Counted from the first letter of the stretch, positions 55,838-63,884 are shown. The stretch: DNA of 64,000 nucleotides from Streptomyces smyrnaeus (GCF_017676345.1 NZ_JAFFZM010000006.1:248001-312000); one strand, 5' to 3'. Notes: generated from the sequence alone by a model not told the origin. A program made the numbers and translations.

Positions 55838-57359
55838 GGCGTCGGTACGGGTACGTGCCGCACTCGGTGCCACCGTCGTGGTGGCGCTGGCGCTCGTCGC
55901 CGCGGGGTTCTTCGTGGTGGCCACACTCCGCGGCGGGCTCGCCGACACGGCTCGGCTCAACGCGGAGAACGCGGCCCGCGGGACGGCCGCCCAGATCGCC
56001 GATGTGCCCGACACCGAGATCGCACAGGTGGACGGGCTGGACGGAGACGAGCCCGCGCAGGTGGTGGACGCGGACGGCAAGGTGCTGGGGGCGAGCGACC
56101 CGCTCAAGGGGCGCGGCCCGATGGCCGACTTCGCCCGCGCCGACCGGCCCGACGACGACGCCGGGGACGCAGGGGACGCCGAGGGGGCGGACGCCGACGC
56201 CGATGCCGACGACGCCGCGGACACCGACGACGGTGACAGCAGCGACAGCGCCGCCGCCGGCGGTGGTGCCGGCGGCCGGGCGGAGGTCGACACCGACAGC
56301 GAGACCAGGACCCTCACCTTCCCGGTGGACGACGACGGCGAGGTCACCTACGACAAGGAGGATGTCGTCGGGACCCAGGAGTTCAGCGTCGCCGCCGTCC
56401 AGGGCCGCACCATGGACGGCACACCCGTCACCGTCTACTCCGGCGCCTCTCTCGGAGCCCAGCAGGAGGCCGTCTCCACGGTGACCCGCTCCATGCTGTT
56501 CGGGCTGCCCGTGCTGCTGCTGGTCGTCGCCGGAGTGACCTGGCTGGTCACCCGGCGCGCCCTGCGGCCCGTCGAGGGCATCCGGCAGGAGATGAGCGCG
56601 ATCACCGCCAGCACCGATCTGACCCGCCGCGTCCCGGAGCCGGACGCGCGCGACGAGGTCGCACGGCTGGCCCGTACGACGAATGAGACGCTCGCCGCGC
56701 TGGAGGCGTCCGTGGAGCGGCAGCGCAGGTTCGTCGCCGACGCCTCACACGAGTTGCGCAGCCCCATCGCCTCGCTGCGCACCCAGTTGGAGGTCGCCGC
56801 GGCCCACCCCGAACTGCTCGATCTGGACGAGGCGGTCGAGGACACCGTGCGGCTCCAGACGCTCGCCGCGGATCTGCTGCTGCTGGCCCGGCTCGACGCG
56901 GGGGAGCGGCCCGCCGAGGGGCGGGTCGCCCTGGACGCCCTCGTACAGGAGCATGTGGCCCAGCGGGTGGCGGATCCGCACCCGGTGCGGGTGGGAGCGC
57001 TGGAGTCCGGGGAAGTGCGCGGGTCGGCGGGCCAGTTGTCACGGGTGCTGGCGAATCTGCTGGACAACGCCCAGCGGCATGCCACCTCCCAGGTCTCGGT
57101 GGCCGTACGGCGGGAGGGCGACGGGCTCGCCCTCAGCGTCCAGGACGACGGCGAGGGGGTGCCCGAGGGGGAGCGGGAGCGGATCTTCGAGCGGTTCGTC
57201 CGGCTGGACGCCGCGCGCTCCCGGGACGAGGGCGGGGCCGGGCTGGGCCTGGCCATCGCCCGCGACGTGGCGGAGCGCCACGGCGGGTCCCTCCGGGTGG
57301 AGGGCCCCACCGGGGACGGGGCCCGCTTCGTGCTGCGGCTGCCGCTCGCCGACGGCTGA
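55830..57359 (+). CDS. Sensor histidine kinase with an acidic extracellular domain
   Basis: Topology: membrane helix 11-34, extracellular domain 35-220, membrane helix 221-241, HAMP domain (about 243-295), HisKA with His307 (FVADASHELRSPIASLR) and HATPase with NLLDNAQRHA N-box and GAGLGLAIARDVAERHGG G-box. The extracellular domain contains an Asp/Ala run at 107-138 (DRPDDDAGDAGDAEGADADA), echoing the Asp-rich segment of the PepSY protein encoded next door. The 509-residue protein starts at GTG 55830. It probably senses a cationic or metal-linked envelope signal; that is inference. The response regulator overlaps its start. Confidence 0.93.
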   Translation: MRRASVRVRAALGATVVVALALVAAGFFVVATLRGGLADTARLNAENAARGTAAQIADVPDTEIAQVDGLDGDEPAQVVDADGKVLGASDPLKGRGPMADFARADRPDDDAGDAGDAEGADADADADDAADTDDGDSSDSAAAGGGAGGRAEVDTDSETRTLTFPVDDDGEVTYDKEDVVGTQEFSVAAVQGRTMDGTPVTVYSGASLGAQQEAVSTVTRSMLFGLPVLLLVVAGVTWLVTRRALRPVEGIRQEMSAITASTDLTRRVPEPDARDEVARLARTTNETLAALEASVERQRRFVADASHELRSPIASLRTQLEVAAAHPELLDLDEAVEDTVRLQTLAADLLLLARLDAGERPAEGRVALDALVQEHVAQRVADPHPVRVGALESGEVRGSAGQLSRVLANLLDNAQRHATSQVSVAVRREGDGLALSVQDDGEGVPEGERERIFERFVRLDAARSRDEGGAGLGLAIARDVAERHGGSLRVEGPTGDGARFVLRLPLADG

Positions 57360-57390
57360 CCGCGCCTCGGACGCCCGGCCCGCCCGGTCC

Positions 57391-57867
57391 CTACACCCGG
57401 CCCCGCTCGGTGCGCAGCTTCTCCGCGACGGGGCGGAGGGTGCGCTCCAGGTGGGTGAGGTCCGAGGGGGAGACGCTGTCGATGAAGTGGCGCCGCACCG
57501 AGGCGACATGGTGCGGGGCCACGGTGCGCATGGTGTCCCAGCCGTGCTCCGTGAGCACGGCGAACAGCCCCCTCTTGTCGGACTCGCAGGACTCGCGCCG
57601 CACCAGTCCGGCCTTCTCCATCCTCGTGATCTGGTGTGACAGACGGCTCTTGGACTGGAGCGTCGCGGAGGCGAGGTCGGTCATCCGCATCCGGTGCTCG
57701 GATGACTCCGAAAGGTTCACCAGTATCTCGTAATCGTTGAGGGTCAGCCCGAACGGCTGCAGGTCACGCTCCAGCTGGTAGCTGAGCAGCCTGCCGACGT
57801 CCAGGTGGGTGCGCCATGCGCGCTGCTCGTCCTCGGTGAGCCAACGGGTGCCGTCGTCGGTGTCCAT
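57391..57867 (-). CDS. MarR-family transcriptional regulator
   Basis: A 158-residue winged-helix protein of MarR type: LTLNDYEILVNLSESSEHRM (about 43-62), recognition region SATLQSKSRLSHQITRMEKA and wing RRESCESDKRGLFAVLTEHG. ATG 57867 follows a TAAAGT -10-like box at 57881-57876, so the message may be leaderless. It is transcribed away from the kinase and in the same direction as the AIM24 operon, which ends 127 bp upstream. A TTACGC/GCGTAA palindrome (57903-57920) lies just upstream and may be its operator. Ligand and targets are unknown. Confidence 0.9.
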   Translation of the reverse strand: MDTDDGTRWLTEDEQRAWRTHLDVGRLLSYQLERDLQPFGLTLNDYEILVNLSESSEHRMRMTDLASATLQSKSRLSHQITRMEKAGLVRRESCESDKRGLFAVLTEHGWDTMRTVAPHHVASVRRHFIDSVSPSDLTHLERTLRPVAEKLRTERGRV

Positions 57868-57902
57868 ACCGTGAGACTTTACCGAGGCTCGCACACACGT
57901 GC

Positions 57903-57920
57903 TTACGCGGCGTGGCGTAA
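57903..57920. promoter_or_regulatory. TTACGC-N6-GCGTAA palindrome upstream of marR
   Basis: Perfect 6-bp arms with a 6-bp spacer lie 36-53 bp before the MarR start and immediately upstream of the presumed -10/-35 region. MarR proteins bind short palindromes of this size and repress their own promoter. Confidence 0.5.
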
Positions 57921-57994
57921 AGATGTCGCAGCGTTGTCGGCTCGCCTCCTGAAGAGGACGAGGGCGAGGGTGAGGACGACTGCGGGGGCCGGGG

Positions 57995-58798
57995 TCAGAG
58001 CCCGAAGCGCCGCTGCAGGCTGCCGAACTGGCCCGGAAGCTGCGGACGCTGCTGTCCGCCGTGTCCGCCCTGTCCGCCCTGGCCGCCGCCCGGCACCCCC
58101 GCCTGCTGCGGTACGGCACCGGCGTCGCGCTCGGCCATGACCACCTCGGAGGACTGGATCAGTACGGTGCCCTCGCCGACGAACTCGAACTGGTGCTCCT
58201 CGCCCGAGGTGCCCCCCATCCCCGTCATGGCGCGCAGACCGCCCATGACGCCCTTGAGGTACTGGTGGTCGTAGTGGTGGCAGGGCGAGGGGCAGTCGGC
58301 CCAGCCGACCAGCGCCTGCGGGTCCACCCGCACCGGCGGCTGAACGAAGTGCACCTCCCCGTTGGAGGCGGCCACGAAGGAGCCCGTACCGATCAGGGTG
58401 AGGAAGCCCGGGACGATCGACTGCTTCAGCGAGAGAGAGGGCTCGAAGGCGAGCAGATTGCCCGACCGCACGGTCAGGTTGCCGTCCTGCAGATCGTAGG
58501 AGTTGACGTCGAAGGCGCGGTCGGCCAGCAGCAGCTTGCCCCGCCCCTGCGCGACGACCCAGTCCGAGGCGTGCAGCGGCGAGTGGAAGCTGCTCGCCAC
58601 CAGCCGGTCCAGCGGACCGTGCCCGATGCCGTGAAAGTCGATCTGCCCGTAGTAGGCGATCATCTTCCCCTTCTGCAGGAACCACTGGCCGTCCAGCTCG
58701 ACGGAGAAGGCGTAGGGATTGACGTTGTCGTTCGCGGGCAGCGTCGTCGCGTCGTACACGCGGTAGCCGTCCCCTGCGGCCCCCTGCGGCTGGGACAT
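57995..58798 (-). CDS. AIM24-family protein (third gene of three)
   Basis: A 267-residue beta-rich protein of the AIM24 family (named after a yeast mitochondrial protein; bacterial role unknown). It contains the family-type segments LDGQWFLQKGKMIAYYGQID, LTLIGTGSFVAASNGEVHF and FEFVGEGTVLIQSSE. Unlike its two paralogues it carries a Cys/His cluster CPSPCHHYDHQYLKG (about 169-183) and ends in a Gly/Gln-rich tail. ATG 58798 overlaps the previous stop (TGATG); a GTG at 58801 is also possible. Transcribed last in the three-gene operon. No signal peptide is visible. Confidence 0.85.
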   Translation of the reverse strand: MSQPQGAAGDGYRVYDATTLPANDNVNPYAFSVELDGQWFLQKGKMIAYYGQIDFHGIGHGPLDRLVASSFHSPLHASDWVVAQGRGKLLLADRAFDVNSYDLQDGNLTVRSGNLLAFEPSLSLKQSIVPGFLTLIGTGSFVAASNGEVHFVQPPVRVDPQALVGWADCPSPCHHYDHQYLKGVMGGLRAMTGMGGTSGEEHQFEFVGEGTVLIQSSEVVMAERDAGAVPQQAGVPGGGQGGQGGHGGQQRPQLPGQFGSLQRRFGL

Positions 58799-59448
58799 CA
58801 CAGCTTCTCCTCACTGGCCTGCACGAAAACGGCCCCGTTGCCGGACAGTTCGAGCTGGAACGCCTCGCCCGAGCCGCGCCCCACCATGTCGCGCCAGCCC
58901 AGCGCCGAGGACAGTTTGTTGCGTACGTCGCCGAAGTGCGCGACGTACGCCTGCGGGTCGACGTGGACGGGGCGGCCGGGGGTGATGGGCAGCTGGATGA
59001 TGCCGCCGTGCGCCATGACGGCCGCCGCGCCCTTGCCCGACAGCGTGGTGGTGAACAGGCCCTGGCCGGAGACCTGGCCGCGCACCATGCCCATCACCCC
59101 GCCGTCCCTGCCGAGGAAGAGGGTGCCCTGCTGCAGGCTGCCGTCGAAGGCGAGGAGGCGGTCGGCCTCCACACACAGGGTGTCGCCGTCCAGGTTGATC
59201 ACCTGGACGTGGTGGCCGCCGTGGCCGAACATCACGGTCCCGTCGCCCTCGACCGTCATCAGCGGTGCGGCCTCGCCCGCCACCCGGCGGCCGATCATCG
59301 ACATCAGACCGCCCTGGCCGCCCTGCATGTTGGGGGTGAAGGTCACCTCGCCCTGGTAGCCGACCATCGCGCCGCGCTGGCTGAACATCCGCTGACCCGG
59401 CACCACCCGGGCCTCGACGAGCTTGCCGGACAGCTCCCGGAACGGCAT
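58798..59448 (-). CDS. AIM24-family protein (second gene of three)
   Basis: A 216-residue AIM24 domain: MPFRELSGKLVEARVVPGQR, MVGYQGEVTFTP, GQGLFTTTLSGKGAAAVMAH and FQLELSGNGAVFVQASEEKL. The beta-strand pattern and the GEAFQL-GAVFVQ end are shared with the first paralogue. ATG 59448 overlaps the stop of the upstream gene by one base. There is no membrane helix or signal peptide. The tight TGATG junctions suggest that the three proteins are made in fixed ratio and may assemble together. Confidence 0.88.
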   Translation of the reverse strand: MPFRELSGKLVEARVVPGQRMFSQRGAMVGYQGEVTFTPNMQGGQGGLMSMIGRRVAGEAAPLMTVEGDGTVMFGHGGHHVQVINLDGDTLCVEADRLLAFDGSLQQGTLFLGRDGGVMGMVRGQVSGQGLFTTTLSGKGAAAVMAHGGIIQLPITPGRPVHVDPQAYVAHFGDVRNKLSSALGWRDMVGRGSGEAFQLELSGNGAVFVQASEEKL

Positions 59449-60092
59449 CAGACCTCTCCTCCCAGCGTGTTGCGCTCGCTCGGCTGCACGTACACCACGC
59501 CCTCGCCCTCGAAGCGGATCTGGAACGCCTCTCCGGAGCCCTCCCCCATCAGCGTGCGGAAGTTCACCCCGGTCTGGAAGCTCTGCCGCAGGTTCCCCTG
59601 GTGCGCGACATAGGCGCCCGGGTCCACCTGGAGCGGGGTCTGCGAGGTGACCCGCAGCAGCACCGCGGGACCGTCCGACATCAGCGCTGCCTGGCCGGTC
59701 CCCTCCACGGATGTGGTGAACAGGCCGTTGCCCTGGGAGGCGCCGCGCAGCCCGGTGAAGCTGGTGCCGGTGCGCAGGCCGCCGTCCGTGCACAGCAGAT
59801 TGCTCGCCTCGACGTGCAGCTTCTCGCCGTTCAGCGAGACGAGGCTGATGTCGGCGGCCCGGTCGGCGAAGTAGCAGGTGCCCTGCCCCTTCACCTCCAT
59901 CACCGTCAGCTGTTCCCCGGTGAGCCGGCGCGTGACCATGCCGCGCATGCCCTCGCCGCCGCCGCTCATCTTCTTGAACGCCATCTCGCCGTCGTAGGCG
60001 ACCATCGAGCCGTTCTTCGCCTTGACCGCGTCGCCGCCACCGCCGAGCGTGACGGCCAGTACTTTGCTGCTCTCGAGTCGGAACTGAGCCAC
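59448..60092 (-). CDS. AIM24-family protein (first gene of three)
   Basis: A 214-residue AIM24 domain starting MAQFRLESSKVLAVTLGG, with GSMVAYDGEMAFKKM, GNGLFTTSVEGTGQAALMSD and AFQIRFEGEGVVYVQPSE. It is the first gene of the operon; ATG 60092 lies 119 bp from the divergent DUF3817 gene. It resembles the second paralogue most closely in length and in the GMRGMVTRRLTGE segment. The operon is preceded on the same strand by no other gene, so its promoter must lie in 60093-60211. Function unknown. Confidence 0.88.
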   Translation of the reverse strand: MAQFRLESSKVLAVTLGGGGDAVKAKNGSMVAYDGEMAFKKMSGGGEGMRGMVTRRLTGEQLTVMEVKGQGTCYFADRAADISLVSLNGEKLHVEASNLLCTDGGLRTGTSFTGLRGASQGNGLFTTSVEGTGQAALMSDGPAVLLRVTSQTPLQVDPGAYVAHQGNLRQSFQTGVNFRTLMGEGSGEAFQIRFEGEGVVYVQPSERNTLGGEV

Positions 60093-60211
60093 GCGACGAA
60101 CCTACCCTGCGGGCCGTGATCGAGTGCAGGGCTGCCACAATGGCAGGAGCTTGTGCGTTCCTTCACAAACCAACGACAACCGATCGACGACACACGATCT
60201 GAGGACCTGCC

Positions 60212-60610
60212 GTGGCCATACTGGAAACTCCTAGCGGCCTGCCGCCCAAGGCGGTCTCCGCCCTGCGCCGTCTGCGACTCACCTCGGTGCCCGAGGGGGT
60301 CTCCTTCCTCGTCCTGCTGGTCTGCTCCGTGCTCAAGCGGACCACGGACTTCAACGCCGTGCCGGTGATGGGCGCCGTCCACGGCATCCTGTTCATCCTC
60401 TATGTGATCTTCTGGGCCGACGCCTGGAACCGGATCAAGTGGCCGTTCGGCCGGGCCGCGCTCTACTTCGTCCTCTCCGTGCTGCCGACCGGCGGCTTCT
60501 TCGCGGACAAGATGCTGCGCAAGGAGGAGGAGGCCGGCGTCATCGCCGCGCGTGCTCGCAAGGAGCAGACCTCGACGGTGAGCAGCGGCTCAAGCGCGGT
60601 CAACTCGTGA
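60212..60610 (+). CDS. DUF3817-domain membrane protein
   Basis: A 132-residue integral membrane protein with three hydrophobic segments (about 29-40, 48-66 and 79-93). The family hallmark is the [21 protein letters not shown] helix containing a His, then [26 protein letters not shown] 60212 is used. Its stop overlaps the GTG start of the thiamine-binding-like gene by four bases (GTGA), so the two are coupled. A second DUF3817 gene follows at 61581, with a MarR gene between. Function unknown; the His-containing helix suggests a channel or sensor. Confidence 0.85.
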   Translation: MAILETPSGLPPKAVSALRRLRLTSVPEGVSFLVLLVCSVLKRTTDFNAVPVMGAVHGILFILYVIFWADAWNRIKWPFGRAALYFVLSVLPTGGFFADKMLRKEEEAGVIAARARKEQTSTVSSGSSAVNS

Positions 60611-60903
60611 TCGTCGCCTTCTCGGTCACCCCGCTCGGCGTCGGCGAGGACGTGGGGGAGTACGTCGCCGACGCCGTGCGTGTGGTCCGCGAGTCGGGGC
60701 TGCCGCACCGTACGGACGCCATGTTCACCTCGCTGGAGGGCGAGTGGGAGGAGTGCATGGACGTGGTGCGGCGGGCCGTCGCGGCGGTCGAGGCACGGGC
60801 TCCGCGCGTCTCGCTCGTCCTGAAGGCCGACATCCGTCCCGGCGTCGTCGACGGCCTCACCTCGAAGGTCGCCACGGTCGACCGGTATCTGGGCGAGGAC
60901 TGA
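60607..60903 (+). CDS. MTH1187-family thiamine-binding-like protein
   Basis: A 98-residue ferredoxin-like fold protein starting [20 protein letters not shown]. The family (MTH1187/YkoF-like) binds thiamine or related ligands in crystal structures of homologues. Here the recognisable segments are [20 protein letters not shown] and [12 protein letters not shown]. Start GTG 60607 overlaps the DUF3817 stop, so expression is coupled. No membrane segment. The pairing with a membrane protein suggests uptake or sensing of a small ligand, but this is inference from position only. The MarR gene 90 bp downstream starts a new transcript. Confidence 0.85.
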   Translation: MIVAFSVTPLGVGEDVGEYVADAVRVVRESGLPHRTDAMFTSLEGEWEECMDVVRRAVAAVEARAPRVSLVLKADIRPGVVDGLTSKVATVDRYLGED

Positions 60904-60958
60904 GCGGCGCGGCGGGAGGCGCCCGGCCCGGTGCGGAGCGCCCGCGGAGCGGGACGGC

Positions 60959-60988
60959 TTAGACCGGCACCTGACCGGCCGGTAGGGT
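60959..60988 (+). promoter_or_regulatory. Promoter of the second marR gene
   Basis: TTAGAC (60959-60964) and TAGGGT (60983-60988) are 18 bp apart. The transcript would start at about the GTG start codon (60995), so the mRNA is probably leaderless. Confidence 0.5.
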
Positions 60989-60994
60989 CTTAGG

Positions 60995-61513
60995 GTGCCC
61001 AAGCCGCTCAGTCTGTCGTTCGACCCGATCGCCCGTGCCGATGAGCACTGGAAGCAGCGATGGGGCTCGGTGCCGTCCATGGCCGCGATCACCTCGATCA
61101 TGCGCGCCCATCAGATCCTGCTGTCCGAGGTCGACGCGGTGCTCAAGCCGTACGGGCTGACGTTCGCACGGTACGAGGCGCTGGTGCTGCTCACCTTCTC
61201 GCAGAAGGGGGAGCTGCCCATGTCCAAGATCGGCGAGCGGCTGATGGTGCATCCCACGTCGGTGACCAACACCGTCGACCGGCTGCAGGCGGCGGGCTTC
61301 GTGGAGAAGCGGCCCAACCCCAACGACGGCCGGGGCACCCTCGCGGCGATCACGGACAAGGGCCGCGAGGTGTGCGACGCGGCCACCGAGGACCTGATGG
61401 CCATGGACTTCGGGCTCGGCGCCTACGGGACCGAGCAGCTCGACGAGATCTTCGACCTGCTGCGCCCGCTGCGGGTGGCGGCCGGGGACTTCACCGAGGG
61501 CCCCGGCCGCTGA
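60995..61513 (+). CDS. MarR-family transcriptional regulator (second)
   Basis: A 172-residue MarR-type winged-helix protein. After an N-terminal helix comes LLSEVDAVLKPYGLTFARYE, the HTH region ELPMSKIGERLMVHPTSVTN (about 73-92) and wing EKRPNPNDGRGTLAAITDKG. GTG 60995 lies seven bases after a TAGGGT -10 box and lacks a ribosome-binding site; a leaderless transcript is likely. It is downstream of the DUF3817/thiamine-binding pair and upstream of another DUF3817 gene, so it may regulate both. It is not close in sequence to the MarR protein at 57391. Confidence 0.9.
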   Translation: MPKPLSLSFDPIARADEHWKQRWGSVPSMAAITSIMRAHQILLSEVDAVLKPYGLTFARYEALVLLTFSQKGELPMSKIGERLMVHPTSVTNTVDRLQAAGFVEKRPNPNDGRGTLAAITDKGREVCDAATEDLMAMDFGLGAYGTEQLDEIFDLLRPLRVAAGDFTEGPGR

Positions 61514-61580
61514 GCGTGCCGACGGTGGGGGCCGCAGGGTGGTGAAAGGTCGCACCGAAGCGGCGGTTACGCTCGTTTTC

Positions 61581-61913
61581 ATGAAACGAAGCGTGCTGAC
61601 CCGCTACCGCGTCATGGCGTACGTCACCGCCGTGCTCCTCGTCCTGCTGACGCTCGGCATGATCGGCAAGTATCTGCTGGGTATGGACGGTGCCGAGGGC
61701 TTCACCAGCGTGGTCGGGATCGCACACGGCTGGCTCTACATCCTCTACCTGATCTTCGCCTTCGACCTCGGCCAGAAGGCGAAGTGGCCGCTGGGCAAGC
61801 AGATCTGGGTGCTGCTGGCGGGCACCGTGCCCACCGCCGCCTTCTTCGTCGAGCGCAAGGTCACCCGCGAGGTCGCGCCGCTGGTGGGGACCGCTGCACC
61901 CGTGGAGGCGTAG
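61581..61913 (+). CDS. DUF3817-domain membrane protein (second)
   Basis: A 110-residue paralogue of the protein at 60212, with three hydrophobic segments and the shared core VVGIAHGWLYILYLIFAFDL, then KAKWPLGKQIWVLLAGTVPT. The same His-containing helix is present. ATG 61581 follows a TACGCT -10-like box by seven bases, so this may also be leaderless. The basic tail ends RKVTREVAPLVG. The frame is open upstream to 61539 but without support. Two copies around a MarR gene suggest a duplicated local module. Confidence 0.85.
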   Translation: MKRSVLTRYRVMAYVTAVLLVLLTLGMIGKYLLGMDGAEGFTSVVGIAHGWLYILYLIFAFDLGQKAKWPLGKQIWVLLAGTVPTAAFFVERKVTREVAPLVGTAAPVEA

Positions 61914-61940
61914 CCCTCTCAGGGGCTGCGCTTGCCCACC

Positions 61941-62060
61941 CTGCGCCTGGGGGTACCCCTGCTCGAAGAGCTCGGGGGAGCAGACGGCCCAAGCTTCGCG
62001 GGGTAACCATTCAGGGGCGTGGGGAACTGCGCTCCCCCAGCCGGACCCAGCACCCGACGG
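61941..62060. repeat. Streptomyces-type intergenic repeat element
   Basis: The first part, CTGGGGGTACCCC followed by CTGCTCGAAGAGCTCGGGGGAG, and the second part, TCAGGGGCGTGGGGAACTGCGC, resemble dispersed intergenic repeats that recur in Streptomyces genomes. Outer arms CTGGGGG (61947-61953) and CCCCCAG (62034-62040) are inverted. The call is from memory of such sequences, not a search. It lies between the DUF3817 gene and icmA. Confidence 0.5.
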
Positions 62061-62110
62061 CGGGGTACCAGAACGTGTGCGGCCCCACATTGATGGCGGT
62101 GGTCATCGCT

Positions 62111-62132
62111 TTTACTTGGACGTCCTAGTAAA
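62111..62132. promoter_or_regulatory. 22-bp palindrome overlapping the icmA promoter region
   Basis: TTTACT-T-GGACGTCC-T-AGTAAA is symmetric in 10 of 11 base pairs. It ends 9 bp before the icmA ATG and contains a TAGTAA -10-like hexamer (62126-62131). A dimeric repressor bound here would block initiation. The cognate regulator is not identified. Confidence 0.7.
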
Positions 62133-62141
62133 TTCGGGGGT

Positions 62142-63842
62142 ATGGATGCTGACGCCATCGCACAAGGCCGCCGCCGCTGGCAGGAGCGCTACGACTCCGC
62201 GCGCAAGCGGGACGCGGACTTCACCACGCTCAGCGGCGACCCCGTCGAGCCTGTTTACGGCCCCCGGGACGGCGACACCGTAACGGGGTTCGAGCGCATC
62301 GGATGGCCGGGTGAGTTCCCCTTCACCCGAGGGCTCTACCCGACCGGTTACCGGGGCAGGACCTGGACCATCCGCCAGTTCGCCGGGTTCGGCAACGCCG
62401 AGCAGACCAACGAGCGGTACAAGATGATTCTGGAGGCGGGCGGCGGCGGGCTGTCCGTCGCCTTCGACATGCCGACGCTCATGGGGCGCGACTCGGACGA
62501 CCCGCGCTCACTGGGCGAGGTCGGCCACTGCGGCGTCGCCATCGACTCGGCCGCCGACATGGAGGTCCTCTTCCGGGACATCCCGCTCGGCGATGTCACC
62601 ACCTCCATGACGATCTCCGGCCCCGCCGTACCCATCTTCTGCATGTACCTGGTCGCCGCCGAGCGGCAGGGCGTGGACCCGGCCGTGCTCAACGGCACCC
62701 TGCAGACGGACATCTTCAAGGAGTACATCGCACAGAAGGAGTGGCTCTTCCAGCCCGAGCCCCATCTGCGCCTCATCGGCGACCTGATGGAACACTGTGC
62801 GCACGGCATCCCCGCGTACAAGCCGCTGTCGGTCTCCGGCTACCACATCCGCGAGGCCGGGGCGACCGCCGCGCAGGAGCTCGCCTACACGCTGGCCGAC
62901 GGGTTCGGCTACGTGGAACTGGGGCTCAGCCGCGGGCTGGACGTGAACACGTTCGCACCCGGCCTCTCCTTCTTCTTCGACGCCCACCTCGACTTCTTCG
63001 AGGAGATCGCCAAGTTCCGCGCAGCCCGCCGTATCTGGGCCCGCTGGCTGCGGGACGTGTACGGCGCCACCAGCGAGAAGGCGCAGTGGCTGCGCTTCCA
63101 CACCCAGACCGCCGGTGTCTCGCTCACCGCGCAGCAGCCCTACAACAACGTCGTGCGCACCGCCATAGAGGCCCTCTCGGCTGTGCTGGGCGGCACCAAC
63201 TCGCTGCACACCAACGCACTGGACGAGACGCTGGCGCTGCCCAGCGAACAGGCCGCCGAGATCGCGCTGCGCACCCAGCAGGTGCTGATGGAGGAGACCG
63301 GCGTCACCAATGTCGCCGATCCGCTGGGCGGCTCCTGGTACATCGAGGCGCTCACCGACCGGATCGAGGCCGACGCGGAGAAGATCTTCGAGCAGATCAA
63401 GGAGCGCGGTCGGCGCGCCGTGCCCGACGAGCGGCACCCCATCGGCCCGATCACCTCCGGCATCCTGCGCGGCATCGAGGACGGCTGGTTCACCGGCGAG
63501 ATCGCCGAGTCCGCCTTCCGCTACCAGCAGGCGCTGGAGAAGAACGACAAGAAGGTCGTCGGCGTCAACTGCCACACCGGGTCGGTCACCGGGGACCTGG
63601 AGATCCTGCGGGTCAGCCACGAGGTGGAGCGCGAGCAGGTGCGGTCCCTCACCGACCGGCGGGCCGCGCGGGACGACGCGGCCGTGCGCGGCGCGCTCGC
63701 CACACTGGTGGAGGCCGCGCGCGGGGAGGGCAACATGATCGAGCCGATGCTGGAGGCGGTGCGGGCCGAGGCCACGCTGGGCGAGATCTGCGGAGCCCTG
63801 CGGGACGAGTGGGGCACCTACACCGAACCGCCGGTGTTCTGA
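62142..63842 (+). CDS. icmA: Isobutyryl-CoA mutase large subunit
   Basis: Adenosylcobalamin-dependent radical enzyme subunit converting isobutyryl-CoA to n-butyryl-CoA. At 566 residues it equals IcmA of Streptomyces cinnamonensis and lacks the C-terminal B12-binding domain, which in this enzyme lies on the separate small subunit IcmB, not in this window. Substrate-pocket residues Phe80 (in TIRQFAGFGNAEQTN) and Gln198 (in EYIAQKE) are those of isobutyryl-CoA mutase; methylmalonyl-CoA mutase has Tyr and Arg. ATG 62142 follows CGGGGG. It links valine breakdown to butyryl-CoA used for polyketide extender units. MeaB and the adenosyltransferase encoded elsewhere in the window support it. A palindrome lies at the promoter. 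Confidence 0.94.
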   Translation: MDADAIAQGRRRWQERYDSARKRDADFTTLSGDPVEPVYGPRDGDTVTGFERIGWPGEFPFTRGLYPTGYRGRTWTIRQFAGFGNAEQTNERYKMILEAGGGGLSVAFDMPTLMGRDSDDPRSLGEVGHCGVAIDSAADMEVLFRDIPLGDVTTSMTISGPAVPIFCMYLVAAERQGVDPAVLNGTLQTDIFKEYIAQKEWLFQPEPHLRLIGDLMEHCAHGIPAYKPLSVSGYHIREAGATAAQELAYTLADGFGYVELGLSRGLDVNTFAPGLSFFFDAHLDFFEEIAKFRAARRIWARWLRDVYGATSEKAQWLRFHTQTAGVSLTAQQPYNNVVRTAIEALSAVLGGTNSLHTNALDETLALPSEQAAEIALRTQQVLMEETGVTNVADPLGGSWYIEALTDRIEADAEKIFEQIKERGRRAVPDERHPIGPITSGILRGIEDGWFTGEIAESAFRYQQALEKNDKKVVGVNCHTGSVTGDLEILRVSHEVEREQVRSLTDRRAARDDAAVRGALATLVEAARGEGNMIEPMLEAVRAEATLGEICGALRDEWGTYTEPPVF

Positions 63843-63846
63843 CCCG

Positions 63847-63884
63847 GCGCGGTGCGGGGCCGGGCCCTCCGGCCTCCACCGCGC
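63847..63884 (+). terminator. Hairpin after icmA
   Basis: GCGCGGTG (63847-63854) and CACCGCGC (63877-63884) form a perfect 8-bp outer stem, with additional GGCCGG/CCGGCC pairing inside. It starts 4 bp after the icmA stop. No T run follows. Confidence 0.5.

Noticed and set aside
62142..63842. Methylmalonyl-CoA mutase identity
   Set aside because: Phe80 and Gln198 and the lack of a B12-binding domain point to IcmA.
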